A stretch of 28,925 nt of DNA from CAYSLC01 sp964431545 (GCA_964431545.1 CAYSLC010000044.1:1-28925), one strand, 5' to 3'; counted from the stretch's first letter, positions 14,982 through 22,956 are shown. Notes: a model not told the origin generated them from the letters alone. Made by a program: numbers and translations.

Positions 14982-15470
14982 ATGCAAGGGTATGTCCAAG
15001 TATACTGGGGAATGGACGACGCCGCGGCCACCATCACCCTGGGGCTCTCCCTCCGGGCCGCCGGGGCGGGGCTGAGGGTCTTCCTGGGGCGGTTCTCGCT
15101 CCCCGTGGAACCGGACGATGCCGGCGCACTGGACCGGTTCTCGGATCGGATCACCGTTCGACACTACGAACCGGCGGGTTCGGCGGGCGATTTCGGGAGA
15201 CACCCCATGGATTCCCCCGGTGGAGGGATCCCGGAGGAGATCCGGATCACCCTTGCCGACGGTCTCTATTCGGTGGTCATCCTGGAGGGGATCAACACCG
15301 CCGCGGCCGAGGGCCGGATCGAGACCTCGGCCCTCCTCGACCTGATCGACCTCCGTCCACCGCCGGTGGAACTCGTCCTCACCGGACGGCACGCCGGCCC
15401 GGAACTGATCGCCGCCGCCGATCTGGCCACCCGGCTGGATCGGATCAACCCATTGGAAAAGGATTTATAG
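14982..15470 (+). CDS. CobO/BtuR-type corrinoid adenosyltransferase homologue lacking the P-loop
   Basis: A 162-aa protein that follows the CobO/BtuR layout from end to end. The N-terminus GYVQVYWG matches the family's G(L/Y)VQVYTG, the next helix LGLSLRAAGAGLRVFLGRF matches its LGLALRAAGHGxRV, and the C-terminus VELVLTGRHAGPELIAAADLATRL is typical. However, the Walker A loop, normally G(N/D)GKGKTTAALG, reads GMDDAAATITLG (residues 10-21), so the P-loop Lys and Ser/Thr are gone. The DEIN motif reads LEGIN. As written it should not bind ATP in the usual way. It sits between cobJ and cobQ, where an adenosyltransferase is expected, with intact frame and GC-rich codons, so it does not look like a decaying gene. 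It may be a non-catalytic corrinoid-binding or scaffold protein. Confidence 0.8.
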   Translation: MQGYVQVYWGMDDAAATITLGLSLRAAGAGLRVFLGRFSLPVEPDDAGALDRFSDRITVRHYEPAGSAGDFGRHPMDSPGGGIPEEIRITLADGLYSVVILEGINTAAAEGRIETSALLDLIDLRPPPVELVLTGRHAGPELIAAADLATRLDRINPLEKDL

Positions 15471-15476
15471 ACCGCC

Positions 15477-17012
15477 GTGTCTTCAACAGAGAAAACCAAC
15501 GGTAAGGCCCCCTGCCTGGCGGTGTTCGGCACCGGATCGGAGGTGGGCAAGAGCATCGTCACCACCGCGATCTGCCGGTTTTTCGCCAACAGCGGATTCC
15601 GCGTGGCTCCGTTCAAGGCCCAGAACATGTCCAACAACTCGGGCGTGACCCCGGAGGGGCTGGAGATGGGTCGGGCCCAGATCGTCCAGGCCGAGGCGGC
15701 CGGGATCTCCCCCCACGTCAACATGAACCCGATCCTCCTCAAGCCCACCAGCGACGTGGGCTCCCAGGTGGTGCTCCTGGGCAAGGCCCTGGAGAACTGC
15801 ACCGCCGCGGACTACCACGCCAAAAAAGACCATCTCTATCTGACCGCCTGCGCGGCCCTGGACCGGCTCCGGGAGAAGAACGATCTGGTGGTCATGGAGG
15901 GGGCCGGATCGTGCGCCGAGGTGAACCTGATGGCCCACGACATCGTCAACTTCCGGATGGCCGAATACGGAGACGCGCCCGTGATCCTGGTGGCGGACAT
16001 CCACCGGGGCGGGGTCTTCGCCCAGATCGTCGGAACCCTGGCCTGCCTCGACCCCGAGCGGCGGCGCCGGATCGCGGGGTTCATCATCAACCGGTTCCGG
16101 GGGGACATCGCCCTTTTCAAGGAGGGGGTCCAGTGGATCGAGGAACAGACCGGAAAGCCCGTCTTCGGGGTCCTGCCCTGGTACACCCACATCCGCATCG
16201 AGGCGGAGGATTCGGTGGTGATCGAAAACCCCGAACTCGCGGCCGCCTTCCAGAAGGAGGGCGACCCTCCCATCGCGGTGATCCGGATCCCCCACATCTC
16301 CAACTTCACCGACTTCGATCCCCTCTACAAATTGAAGGGGGTTCGGGTCTTTTTTCTGGAGAAGCCGCGGGATCTGACCGATTTTCGGGCGGTGATCCTT
16401 CCGGGCTCGAAAAACACCCGATTCGACCTCCAGTGGGTCCGGGAGAGCGGATGGGAGGACCGGATCCAGGAGTATGTCAAACACGGAGGGCACGTGCTCG
16501 GCATCTGCGGCGGATACCAGATGATGGGCCGGTTCATCCACGATCCCGAGGGGTTGGAGGGGGCGCCCGGAACCTCCGAGGGCCTGTGCCTCCTTCCCGT
16601 GGAGACCGTTCTCAAGGCCCCCAAAACCACCACCCTGACCCGGTTCAAGTGGTGCAAGGCCCGGGGGAGCGGATATGAGATCCACATGGGCCGGACCAAG
16701 CGCCTGGAGGGAAAACCGCTCTTCAAGGTCCAGGAGCGGAACCGGAGGGAGTGTAAGGGAGAGGACGGCAGCCGGACCGAGGACGGACGGGTCCTGGGAA
16801 CCTACATCCACGGTCTCTTCGACGCGCCGGGGATCACCCGCCGGTGGCTCGGCTCCATCGGGCTCGACACGGTCAAGGTCGACAGGACCAGCGGCCTTAC
16901 CGCCCGGGACAAGGAGTACGACCGCCTGGCCGACCATTTCGAGGCCCACGTGGACATGGATCGGCTCCGGGAACACCTCGGTCTGACCGATGCACCGGAG
17001 GCCGGGGGATGA
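15477..17012 (+). CDS. cobQ: Adenosylcobyric acid synthase (CobQ/CbiP)
   Basis: A 511-aa glutamine-dependent amidase that amidates the b, d, e and g side chains of adenosylcobyrinic acid a,c-diamide. GTG start at 15477, six bases after the CobO-like stop. The N-terminal ATPase region has LAVFGTGSEVGKSIVTTA (P-loop variant), APFKAQNMSNNS, MEGAGSCAEVNL and DIHRGGVFAQ. The class I glutamine amidotransferase half has the nucleophile Cys344 in LGICGGYQMMG and the HGLFD histidine near residue 447. Length and motifs are normal. A linker of about 20 hydrophilic residues (NRRECKGEDGSRTEDG) precedes GTYIHGLFD and seems species-specific. The stop overlaps cobU as ATGA. Confidence 0.96.
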   Translation: MSSTEKTNGKAPCLAVFGTGSEVGKSIVTTAICRFFANSGFRVAPFKAQNMSNNSGVTPEGLEMGRAQIVQAEAAGISPHVNMNPILLKPTSDVGSQVVLLGKALENCTAADYHAKKDHLYLTACAALDRLREKNDLVVMEGAGSCAEVNLMAHDIVNFRMAEYGDAPVILVADIHRGGVFAQIVGTLACLDPERRRRIAGFIINRFRGDIALFKEGVQWIEEQTGKPVFGVLPWYTHIRIEAEDSVVIENPELAAAFQKEGDPPIAVIRIPHISNFTDFDPLYKLKGVRVFFLEKPRDLTDFRAVILPGSKNTRFDLQWVRESGWEDRIQEYVKHGGHVLGICGGYQMMGRFIHDPEGLEGAPGTSEGLCLLPVETVLKAPKTTTLTRFKWCKARGSGYEIHMGRTKRLEGKPLFKVQERNRRECKGEDGSRTEDGRVLGTYIHGLFDAPGITRRWLGSIGLDTVKVDRTSGLTARDKEYDRLADHFEAHVDMDRLREHLGLTDAPEAGG

Positions 17013-17539
17013 AGGGGATCCACTTCGTGGTGGGGGGGTGCAAAAGCGGAAAGAGCGCCCACGCCCTGGGCCTGGCCGATGCATCCGGGGAGGGGCGGAA
17101 GGTCTTCATCGCCACCTGCGTGCCCCGTGACGAGGAGATGACCCTCCGGGTCCGGCGCCATCAGGCGGAGCGGGACGCCGCCTGGCGGACCGTGGAGGCG
17201 CCGATCCGGCTTCCCGAAGCGGTGGAAGAGCATGGCAAGCAAGGGACCCTCGTCCTGGCGGACTGCCTGACCCTCTGGATCACCAATCTTCTGATGGAGG
17301 AGATGGCGGATGCGGATCTCCTTCGCAGGGTCGACCGACTGGTGGAGGTTCTGGCGGCGGCCGGCGGACCGGTGATCCTGGTCTCCAACGAGGTGGGGGC
17401 GGGCATCGTTCCCGAAAACCGGCTGGCACGCAGGTTCCGGGATCTGGTGGGCACGGTCAACCAGCGGGTGGCCGCCGCCGCGGATCGGGTGGTCTGGACG
17501 GTGGCCGGCATTCCGGTGGTCATCAAAGGGGTTCGATGA
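17009..17539 (+). CDS. cobU: Adenosylcobinamide kinase / adenosylcobinamide-phosphate guanylyltransferase (CobU/CobP)
   Basis: A 176-aa bifunctional enzyme that phosphorylates adenosylcobinamide and then activates it with GMP from GTP. The start is the ATG at 17009, overlapping the cobQ stop and preceded by GGAGGCCGGGGG. The P-loop is VGGCKSGKS (residues 8-16); family segments ATCVPRDEEM, RRHQAERDAAWRTVEAP (with the histidine region that carries GMP in characterised CobU), LVLADCLTLWITNLL and VSNEVGAGIVPENRLARRFRDLVGTVNQ are all present. The longer reading frame upstream only overlaps cobQ. It ends with an ATGA overlap onto the unknown gene at 17536. Confidence 0.95.
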   Translation: MKGIHFVVGGCKSGKSAHALGLADASGEGRKVFIATCVPRDEEMTLRVRRHQAERDAAWRTVEAPIRLPEAVEEHGKQGTLVLADCLTLWITNLLMEEMADADLLRRVDRLVEVLAAAGGPVILVSNEVGAGIVPENRLARRFRDLVGTVNQRVAAAADRVVWTVAGIPVVIKGVR

Positions 17540-19032
17540 AAGACAGCGGTGCCTTTCGGGATCCCCCGGTCCGGATGGCCGATCACTTCTCCATCTTCAT
17601 CTACCCCTTCGAACATGGGTTCGAGGAGAAGGGGCGGCCCCGATTTCTCGACCAGGCGTGGCGGGGGGGCTGGCGGCCCTGGATCTGGCGGCTGCCCGAC
17701 GGGGCGGCCCTGGTGGATCGGCTCACGGAACTCGACCGGCGACATTCCCCGGCCCTGATGGATTTCGTCTATCCGGAGTACCGGTGGCTCACGGGCTGCG
17801 CGGAGGTCTACCCCCACTTCTGTTCCGCCTATCTCAAGCAGCGCTGCGGGAACTGCCCCGGCCCTTCGAATCCGGCGACCCTGGGACGGCTGGCCGACAC
17901 CCTCCACGAGAAGACCCGATCGGCCAAGCGGGGGCGCGACTGTCTTCCCCACCTCTGGGCCGGGCTGAACCGGCACGCCACGCTCCATCTCACGGTCGAT
18001 TTCGGAGATGAAAAACGGCGGTTCGGGGAGTACCGGTTCGCATCCGGATCCCGGAAGGAGGATTTCCGGTTCAAGATCGACTGGGTGGACGCCTTCCTGT
18101 TCTCCTCGGGGACCGGTCTGCTCTGCATGAAGACGACCCTGCTGGCCCCGGCGAAAAAACCGAGAAAAGAGTCCGACGCGGACCGGCTGACCCTCTTCCA
18201 CCGGCAGTTTCGGGAGATCAACCGGCGCTCCGAGAAGCTCGGCTTTCTGGAACAGTGGCTGGGAAGCCTGACCGGCAAAGCCGCCTCCGCCCCATCGGGC
18301 CCCCCTCTTCCGGGGCTGGCCCGCCGCGCCAGCCGGTTCCACCTCTTCGCCCACATCCATCTCGACAACGCCTACGGCCAGTACAACCCGCCGGTCTGCC
18401 CGGAGACCTACTACAGCATCGAACTGTACTACCGGGGGATCGACCGTTTCGACGCCCTCCTCTACGATATGGCCGTGGCCCAGTATCCCGAGTCCATCAA
18501 GAAGGACGGCCCGTCCAAACCCTCCCTGGAATACCTGAAAACCTCCCTGCTGCCGTCGCACCGGGTGTTTCTGTGGAAAAACCGGCGGGCCATGATCATG
18601 GACGACACGGCGGTTTTCGCCACCCTCAGCGACCCGGGACCGCCGTCTTCGAAGGTACACGAGGAGATCTTCTTCCCCCTCCACCTCCAGGCCCTGGCCC
18701 AGAAGGCCCGGCTTCTCTGGTTCGCCGACCGGCTGAACCCCAAATGGCTGGAGGAGGAGGGCGAGGAGGCGGCCTGGGAGATCCATCGGGCCTTTTCGGC
18801 GTTCAAGAACGAGCAGTGGCACGTGGGCGACGGCGGCGAACCGGAACTGGCGTCCCTACGCCGTGTGTATCGGTCGGCCCTCTCCCTGGAACGGTCCTTT
18901 CGACGGGCGGAGTCCGCGGTGGCCGATCTGGAGACGGTTTCCCGGCAGCGGTACCGCAGGCACCGCATCCTCCAGGCCTGGGCGGTGATCGTTCTGCTCC
19001 TCCTGCTGCTTCTGATGAGCATCCCCCATTGA
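17536..19032 (+). CDS. Unrecognised 498-aa tail-anchored protein inside the cobalamin operon
   Basis: I do not recognise this family. The ATG at 17536 overlaps the cobU stop (ATGA) with GGGG a few bases upstream, so it is translated as part of the operon. The protein has no signal peptide; residues 1-470 are polar, rich in aromatic and charged residues. A Cys cluster at Cys88, Cys96, Cys104 and Cys107 (HFCSAYLKQRCGNCPG) has zinc- or iron-sulfur-like spacing. The stretch RFHLFAHIHLDNAYGQYNPP to AMIMDDTAVFATLSD looks the most conserved. A helical, Arg-rich coiled segment (~430-475) leads into one C-terminal hydrophobic helix (AWAVIVLLLLLLLM) five residues from the end, making it a cytoplasmic protein anchored by its tail. 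CobS, encoded next, is a membrane enzyme, so a membrane-assembly role near CobS is conceivable. Confidence 0.85.
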   Translation: MKDSGAFRDPPVRMADHFSIFIYPFEHGFEEKGRPRFLDQAWRGGWRPWIWRLPDGAALVDRLTELDRRHSPALMDFVYPEYRWLTGCAEVYPHFCSAYLKQRCGNCPGPSNPATLGRLADTLHEKTRSAKRGRDCLPHLWAGLNRHATLHLTVDFGDEKRRFGEYRFASGSRKEDFRFKIDWVDAFLFSSGTGLLCMKTTLLAPAKKPRKESDADRLTLFHRQFREINRRSEKLGFLEQWLGSLTGKAASAPSGPPLPGLARRASRFHLFAHIHLDNAYGQYNPPVCPETYYSIELYYRGIDRFDALLYDMAVAQYPESIKKDGPSKPSLEYLKTSLLPSHRVFLWKNRRAMIMDDTAVFATLSDPGPPSSKVHEEIFFPLHLQALAQKARLLWFADRLNPKWLEEEGEEAAWEIHRAFSAFKNEQWHVGDGGEPELASLRRVYRSALSLERSFRRAESAVADLETVSRQRYRRHRILQAWAVIVLLLLLLLMSIPH

Positions 19033-19090
19033 ACCGGAGATTCCAAACAAGCCCCGTGGCCGATTGGGCGTACCACCGGGAGCGACATCG

Positions 19091-19846
19091 ATGACGGCCA
19101 CAGGATGGTTCAAGATTCCCGAATCGCTGGTGGCCGCGGTGCAATTCCTCACCGTGATTCCCATCCGGGGACCGGAGAGATTCGAGCCGGTCCCCATGGT
19201 GGCGTACTTTCCGGTGGTGGGGCTCCTCCTGGGGATCGGGGTGGCCCTTCTGGACGTCATCGCCGCCCAGCTCTGGCCCCGGCCGGTGGCCTCCCTCCTC
19301 GACGTCCTCTTTCTGGTCCTGCTGACCGGGGCCTTCCATCTGGACGGGCTCGGCGACACGGCGGACGGCCTCTACGGCCGCCGGCCGAGGGAGACGGCCC
19401 TGTCGATCATGAAGGACAGCCGGGTGGGGGCCATGGGGCTGGTGGCCGTCGTCTCGATTCTGGCGGTGAAGTGGGCGGGGGTGGCGAGCCTCGACGGCCA
19501 TCGAACCTACCTTTTGATCCTGATCCCGGGCCTGTCCCGGGGGGCCATGCTCTTCGGCTTCCTCTTTCTCCCCTACGGCCGGCCGGACGGCGGAACCGGC
19601 CGGAGTTTCTTCGACCGATCCCTGGGGGCGTACGATTTCCGCTGGGTGGCCCTGACCCTGGCGCTCTGCCTGCCGGCCGGGCGGACCGGGATACTGTTGA
19701 TCGGCGTTTTCGGGGCCCTGGTTGCGGCGGCCCTTTTCTTCTACCACCGCAGGATGGGGTGCATCACCGGCGATATGCTGGGGGCCCTCTGCGAAACCAC
19801 GGAAGCCGGGCTCTTTCTCATGGCCTCGGCGGGAGGGATGGGATGA
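19091..19846 (+). CDS. cobS: Adenosylcobinamide-GDP ribazoletransferase (cobalamin synthase, CobS/CobV)
   Basis: A 251-aa integral membrane enzyme that joins adenosylcobinamide-GDP with alpha-ribazole (or its phosphate) to make cobalamin. ATG 19091 has GGGAG 8 bases upstream; a TTG at 19064 is a weaker alternative. The N-terminal signature LVAAVQFLTVIPI and the catalytic Asp-rich motif HLDGLGDTADGL (residues 83-94) are intact. They are followed by MKDSRVGAMGL and SRGAML, with several hydrophobic helices between. The C-terminal MGCITGDMLGALCETTEA is also typical. It overlaps the next gene by ATGA. Confidence 0.96.
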   Translation: MTATGWFKIPESLVAAVQFLTVIPIRGPERFEPVPMVAYFPVVGLLLGIGVALLDVIAAQLWPRPVASLLDVLFLVLLTGAFHLDGLGDTADGLYGRRPRETALSIMKDSRVGAMGLVAVVSILAVKWAGVASLDGHRTYLLILIPGLSRGAMLFGFLFLPYGRPDGGTGRSFFDRSLGAYDFRWVALTLALCLPAGRTGILLIGVFGALVAAALFFYHRRMGCITGDMLGALCETTEAGLFLMASAGGMG

Positions 19847-20916
19847 TCACGGGACACGGCGGCAATATCTTCAGTCTGGCGCGGCGCCTGGGGTGCGTCC
19901 CGGACGAGATCCTCGACATGAGCAGCAACGTCAACCCCCTGGGGCCGCCTCCGGGGCTCGTCGAGTTCCTCTCGGTCCAGCTCGAACGGATCAACGCCCT
20001 GCCCGAGCCGGATGCGTCCATGGCGATCTCGGCCTTCGCCGACCACCACCGGGTGGCGGAGGAGCGGGTGGTGGGCGGCAACGGCACCACCCAGCTCATC
20101 TACACCCTCCCCCTGGCCCTGGGCAGCCGGCGGGCCGTGATCCTCGGCCCCACCTACGCCGATTATGCCGATGCCTGCGCCATGTACGGGGTCCCCTTCC
20201 AGTACCATCTCGCCGACGAATCCCGGGACTTCCGGCCGGATCTCGCCGCCCTGGAGAAGGATCTCGCCGGGGCCGACACGGTTTTTATCTGCAACCCCGA
20301 CAACCCCACCGGGGTTTTGATCCCCGCGGAAGATCTTTTGGACCTCTGCCGGCGCAACCCGGAGGTTCGGTTCATCATCGACGAATCCTACCTCCCTTTC
20401 GTGGAGGAGGGAGAGAAGGAGAGTCTCCTCGGCCGCGACCTCGACAACGTCCTGGTCCTCCACTCCATGTCGAAGATCTTCCGGGTTCCCGGCCTGCGGA
20501 TCGGCTTCGCCGTGGCGCCGGAACCCCTCATCAAGAAAATCGGCTGGTACGCCCAGCCGTGGGCCATGAACAGCCTGGCCCAGGCGGCGGTCCTCTTCCT
20601 CATGGGACAGCGGGTGGGGACCGGGGACTTCATCCGGAAGACAAGGCAGATCCTCGGCGATGAGCGGCGGACCATGGAAGAGAAACTGGGGTCGTTCGAC
20701 CAGGTCCGGCCCATCCCCGGCAAGACCGCCTTTCTCCTGGTGCGACTGCCGCCCTCGAAGACCGCCGACGAGGTTTGGGAGGCCCTGGCCCAAGAGCGGA
20801 TCCTGATTCGGAACTGCGGCAACTTCATCGGCCTCTCCGAACGGTATATCCGGATCTCTTTGAAAACGCCGGAGGAGAATCGGATGGTGTTGGAGAAGTT
20901 GACCGGGATTCTATAG
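19843..20916 (+). CDS. cobD: L-threonine-O-3-phosphate decarboxylase (CobD/CobC-type PLP aminotransferase fold)
   Basis: A 357-aa fold-type I PLP protein, similar to histidinol-phosphate aminotransferase. It likely makes (R)-1-amino-2-propanol phosphate for the cobalamin nucleotide loop. The ATG at 19843 overlaps the cobS stop and is preceded by GGGAGGG. CobD-like features are the N-terminus HGGNIFSLARRLG and the SSNVNPLGPP segment. PLP-site features are GNGTTQLIY, FICNPDNPTG, IIDESYLPF and the Schiff-base Lys211 in HSMSKIFRVPGLRIGF. The C-terminal part (RNCGNFIGLSERYIRISLKT) is complete. It is the last gene of the operon; a degraded partial copy of its 3' end follows about 110 bases downstream. 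An aminotransferase acting in histidine synthesis is unlikely in this context. Confidence 0.92.
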   Translation: MITGHGGNIFSLARRLGCVPDEILDMSSNVNPLGPPPGLVEFLSVQLERINALPEPDASMAISAFADHHRVAEERVVGGNGTTQLIYTLPLALGSRRAVILGPTYADYADACAMYGVPFQYHLADESRDFRPDLAALEKDLAGADTVFICNPDNPTGVLIPAEDLLDLCRRNPEVRFIIDESYLPFVEEGEKESLLGRDLDNVLVLHSMSKIFRVPGLRIGFAVAPEPLIKKIGWYAQPWAMNSLAQAAVLFLMGQRVGTGDFIRKTRQILGDERRTMEEKLGSFDQVRPIPGKTAFLLVRLPPSKTADEVWEALAQERILIRNCGNFIGLSERYIRISLKTPEENRMVLEKLTGIL

Positions 20917-21025
20917 GTTATTCAGACTAGCACCAGATGCTCCCCCATAATTGGCTCCGATCTCACCGTTACACCTACTTAAAGGCCACAAAATCAAGAA
21001 CCTTCTCCAATTAGGTCTGTCAATT

Positions 21026-21236
21026 CCCATCAAGACGGCCTTTTTCCTGTTGCCGTTGCCCCCCTGTCGGAGTGTCGCCGAGGTCTGTTAGACCTTGGCA
21101 AAAATGGGCAGCCTGATCCGGAACTGCGACAACTTGATTGGGCTTTCCGAACGGTATATTCGAAACTTCCTGAAGACGCCGGTGAAAAATCGGATGGTGT
21201 TGGAGAAGCTGACCGGGATTCTATTGGCTTTTCAGC
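21026..21236 (+). pseudogene. Degenerate partial duplicate of the cobD 3' end
   Basis: This stretch aligns with about 20711-20936, the last third of cobD. CAAGACGGCCTTTTTCCTG matches CAAGACCGCCTTTCTCCTG, and the protein segment LIRNCDNLIGLSERYIRNFLKTPVKNRMVLEKLTGIL matches the parent at 31 of 37 residues by eye. In between, the copy has lost bases and frame (a TAG sits where the EVWEAL region should be). At the end the parental stop TAG has become TTG, so the frame runs on. Similarity continues a few bases past the parental stop (TTCAG). It has no promoter or N-terminal part and is not expected to function. It could be a tandem duplication remnant or the relic of a second, divergent cobD. Confidence 0.85.
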
Positions 21237-21291
21237 AGGCTAGTCGTCTATTGTGGGTCTTGCGACAGTTTGAACAGCTTGGCTGAATAGA

Positions 21292-21307
21292 GAATCGAAA
21301 GCGATTC
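21292..21307. terminator. Weak stem-loop downstream of the cobalamin operon
   Basis: GAATCG, loop AAAG, CGATTC forms a 6-bp stem, followed by CGTTTCCC with only a short T run. It is the only compact hairpin noticed between the cobalamin operon and the nuclease gene. It is poor as a rho-independent terminator. Confidence 0.25.
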
Positions 21308-21337
21308 CGTTTCCCACCCCATCCCCCGTTTCGAATA

Positions 21338-21366
21338 TTGACTTTCCGACCGGATATTAGGATACT
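21338..21366 (+). promoter_or_regulatory. Sigma-70-like promoter for the Rpn-like nuclease gene
   Basis: TTGACT (21338-21343) and GATACT (21361-21366) are separated by exactly 17 bases, matching 5 of 6 and 4 of 6 consensus positions. The predicted start near 21373 leaves a leader of about 60 bases before ATG 21436. Confidence 0.45.
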
Positions 21367-21435
21367 GGAGTCGAGATCGAGACGATCCTGAACGACGCCC
21401 TAAAACGGACGAAAACCGGATCCGAGCCGCCTGTT

Positions 21436-22290
21436 ATGCACCAGTACGATGTCGCCTCCAAAGTTCTGATGGAAACCTGCCGGGACGAACTCATCCGGTA
21501 CTTCACCGGAATCGATGTCGCGGAGAGCACCCAGATTGAGGAGCTGCCCCAGGAGACCGTCAGCCTCAAGCGCAGCGATTTTCCGATCATGGTGACGGGC
21601 CGGGACGGGGTAAAACAACTGCTTCTTATCGAACTCCAGAGCCAATGGCACGACCGGGTTTCCCTGCATCTTTTGGACCACCGGACCCGGTATCAGATCA
21701 AATTCGAAATCGACCCGAAAACCTTCGTGATCTTGCTCAAACCGTCCGGAACAGCCGTGAACGTCTATGAAAACAGTGAGGTCCGTTTCACATTTCGACT
21801 CATCAAGATCTACAAGATGGACGCACGGGAGTTGGTGGACACCGGCCCGGTCTGCCTGCTGCCCCTCGTGCCCCTTATGAAGGGCGGTCGGGATCTGCTC
21901 ACCGAGGCCGACGACATCATCTACCGCAGCGAGCGTACCCGAACCGAAAAGGCCGACATGCTTACCTCCATGGCGATCTTGTCGGGCCTCGTATCAAAAG
22001 ATTTACCCGTTGAATTGATCAACCGGAGGAAAGATATCATGATCGAGTCCACCGCATACGACATCATCAAACAGGATGGGATTGCCGAAGGCATGGTTCT
22101 GGATGCCCGAAAGATGCTGATGGCCGCCATCGAAGCCCGTTTCGGGCAGGTTCCCGAGGACATCACGAAAATGGTGGAAGGGATAGCCGATCGCAACATT
22201 CTGGAACTACTTCTGAAACAGGCCGTGACCTGTCAGGATATGGATGTGCTCCGCAACAAGATGGCGATGACGGGGAAATCGTATGGATGA
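21436..22290 (+). CDS. PD-(D/E)XK nuclease-family protein (Rpn/transposase-like)
   Basis: A 284-aa cytoplasmic protein of the Rpn-like PD-(D/E)XK group, often annotated as putative transposase or DUF4351-type protein. The N-terminus QYDVASKVLMETCRDELIRYFTG is typical. The catalytic core is visible as RSDFPIMV (Asp) and then QLLLIELQSQWH (the ExQ motif), followed by LLDHRTRYQIKFE. The C-terminal part (KADMLTSMAILSGL, DIIKQDGIAEGMVLDARKMLMAAIEARFG) is the usual helical tail. In E. coli, Rpn proteins cut DNA and promote RecA-independent recombination; that activity here is inferred. It is monocistronic, convergent with the next gene, lower in GC than its neighbours and next to duplicated DNA. 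I saw no terminal inverted repeats, so it is not an insertion sequence. Confidence 0.82.
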   Translation: MHQYDVASKVLMETCRDELIRYFTGIDVAESTQIEELPQETVSLKRSDFPIMVTGRDGVKQLLLIELQSQWHDRVSLHLLDHRTRYQIKFEIDPKTFVILLKPSGTAVNVYENSEVRFTFRLIKIYKMDARELVDTGPVCLLPLVPLMKGGRDLLTEADDIIYRSERTRTEKADMLTSMAILSGLVSKDLPVELINRRKDIMIESTAYDIIKQDGIAEGMVLDARKMLMAAIEARFGQVPEDITKMVEGIADRNILELLLKQAVTCQDMDVLRNKMAMTGKSYG

Positions 22291-22396
22291 CCGGCCATTC
22301 TTGACCGCTCTCCCATGCCCCAAACCAGAATCTCCCTGAAGATACCAAAGCAGAATCCATATGGCGGGGGGGAAAGCCGCCGCTCCCGGCACCCCC

Positions 22397-22939
22397 TCAT
22401 CCCACCCGCAGGTCCATCCGCCTCTCCAGCTCGGTTCTCACCGCCTCCGCCCCCTCCCGTCGCCGCATGTCCCAGGCCATCTTGGTGGGGAAGGCCACCA
22501 GGATCAGAAACACCAGGAAAAAGAGAAAGGCGTGCCGGACCCACGCCACCCAGAGCATGATCCCGGTGGCGGCGATCAGCAGCGGGATGTGGATGTAGAT
22601 GGGCTCGTTGGAACCGACGGACGCGGCCACGCCCTGCCGATCGATGATCCGTCCTAAAGGCATCGATTCGAGGAGATTGCGAAAGGTCCGGTATCCATTC
22701 TGACCGGCGTGATTCAGATCCTGGGAACGGAGGACCACCTCTCCGTCCTCTCCGGCGAGGGTGAGCACACAAAAGGGACCGATGCGTCTCTTCCGGCCGA
22801 AGAGGAGGTTCACCCCCGTGATCCGGTCCCACAGTAAATACTGATCCTCCTCTTTTCCCCCGATCACCATCCCCTCATCCGATATTTTCACGGGAAACCC
22901 GGTGTCGAACCGATGGTTTTTGAAGTTGAAGACTTCCAT
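22397..22939 (-). CDS. Uncharacterised membrane protein with N-terminal PH-like region
   Basis: A 180-aa protein from ATG 22939, with AAGGGGGAA just upstream. Residues 1-100 are soluble and beta-rich (FDTGFPVKISDEGMVIG, YLLWDRITGVNLLFGRK, FCVLTLAGEDGEVVLRS), reminiscent of bacterial PH-like domains. The C-terminal part has two closely spaced hydrophobic helices (IYIHIPLLIAATGIMLWVAWV and FLFFLVFLILVAF) followed by a charged cytoplasmic tail. No known family is assigned. It begins 17 bases after the chemotaxis receptor gene ends and is almost certainly in the same transcript, so it may influence receptor placement or signalling. The reading frame upstream of 22939 only overlaps the receptor gene. 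Confidence 0.75.
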   Translation of the reverse strand: MEVFNFKNHRFDTGFPVKISDEGMVIGGKEEDQYLLWDRITGVNLLFGRKRRIGPFCVLTLAGEDGEVVLRSQDLNHAGQNGYRTFRNLLESMPLGRIIDRQGVAASVGSNEPIYIHIPLLIAATGIMLWVAWVRHAFLFFLVFLILVAFPTKMAWDMRRREGAEAVRTELERRMDLRVG

Positions 22940-22956
22940 ATTCCCCCTTGTTCTCG

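Larger units (their letters stand above)
20917..21435. other. Intergenic region with decayed cobD copy
   Basis: 519 bases with no intact gene. Bases 20937-21025 are AT-richer unique sequence, 21026-21236 is a degraded partial copy of the cobD 3' end, 21292-21307 a small hairpin and 21338-21366 a sigma-70-like promoter for the following nuclease gene. Confidence 0.7.

Noticed and set aside
21436..22290. Complete insertion sequence around the Rpn-like gene
   Set aside because: No terminal inverted repeats or target-site duplication were found at its edges, and the protein is not a DDE transposase.
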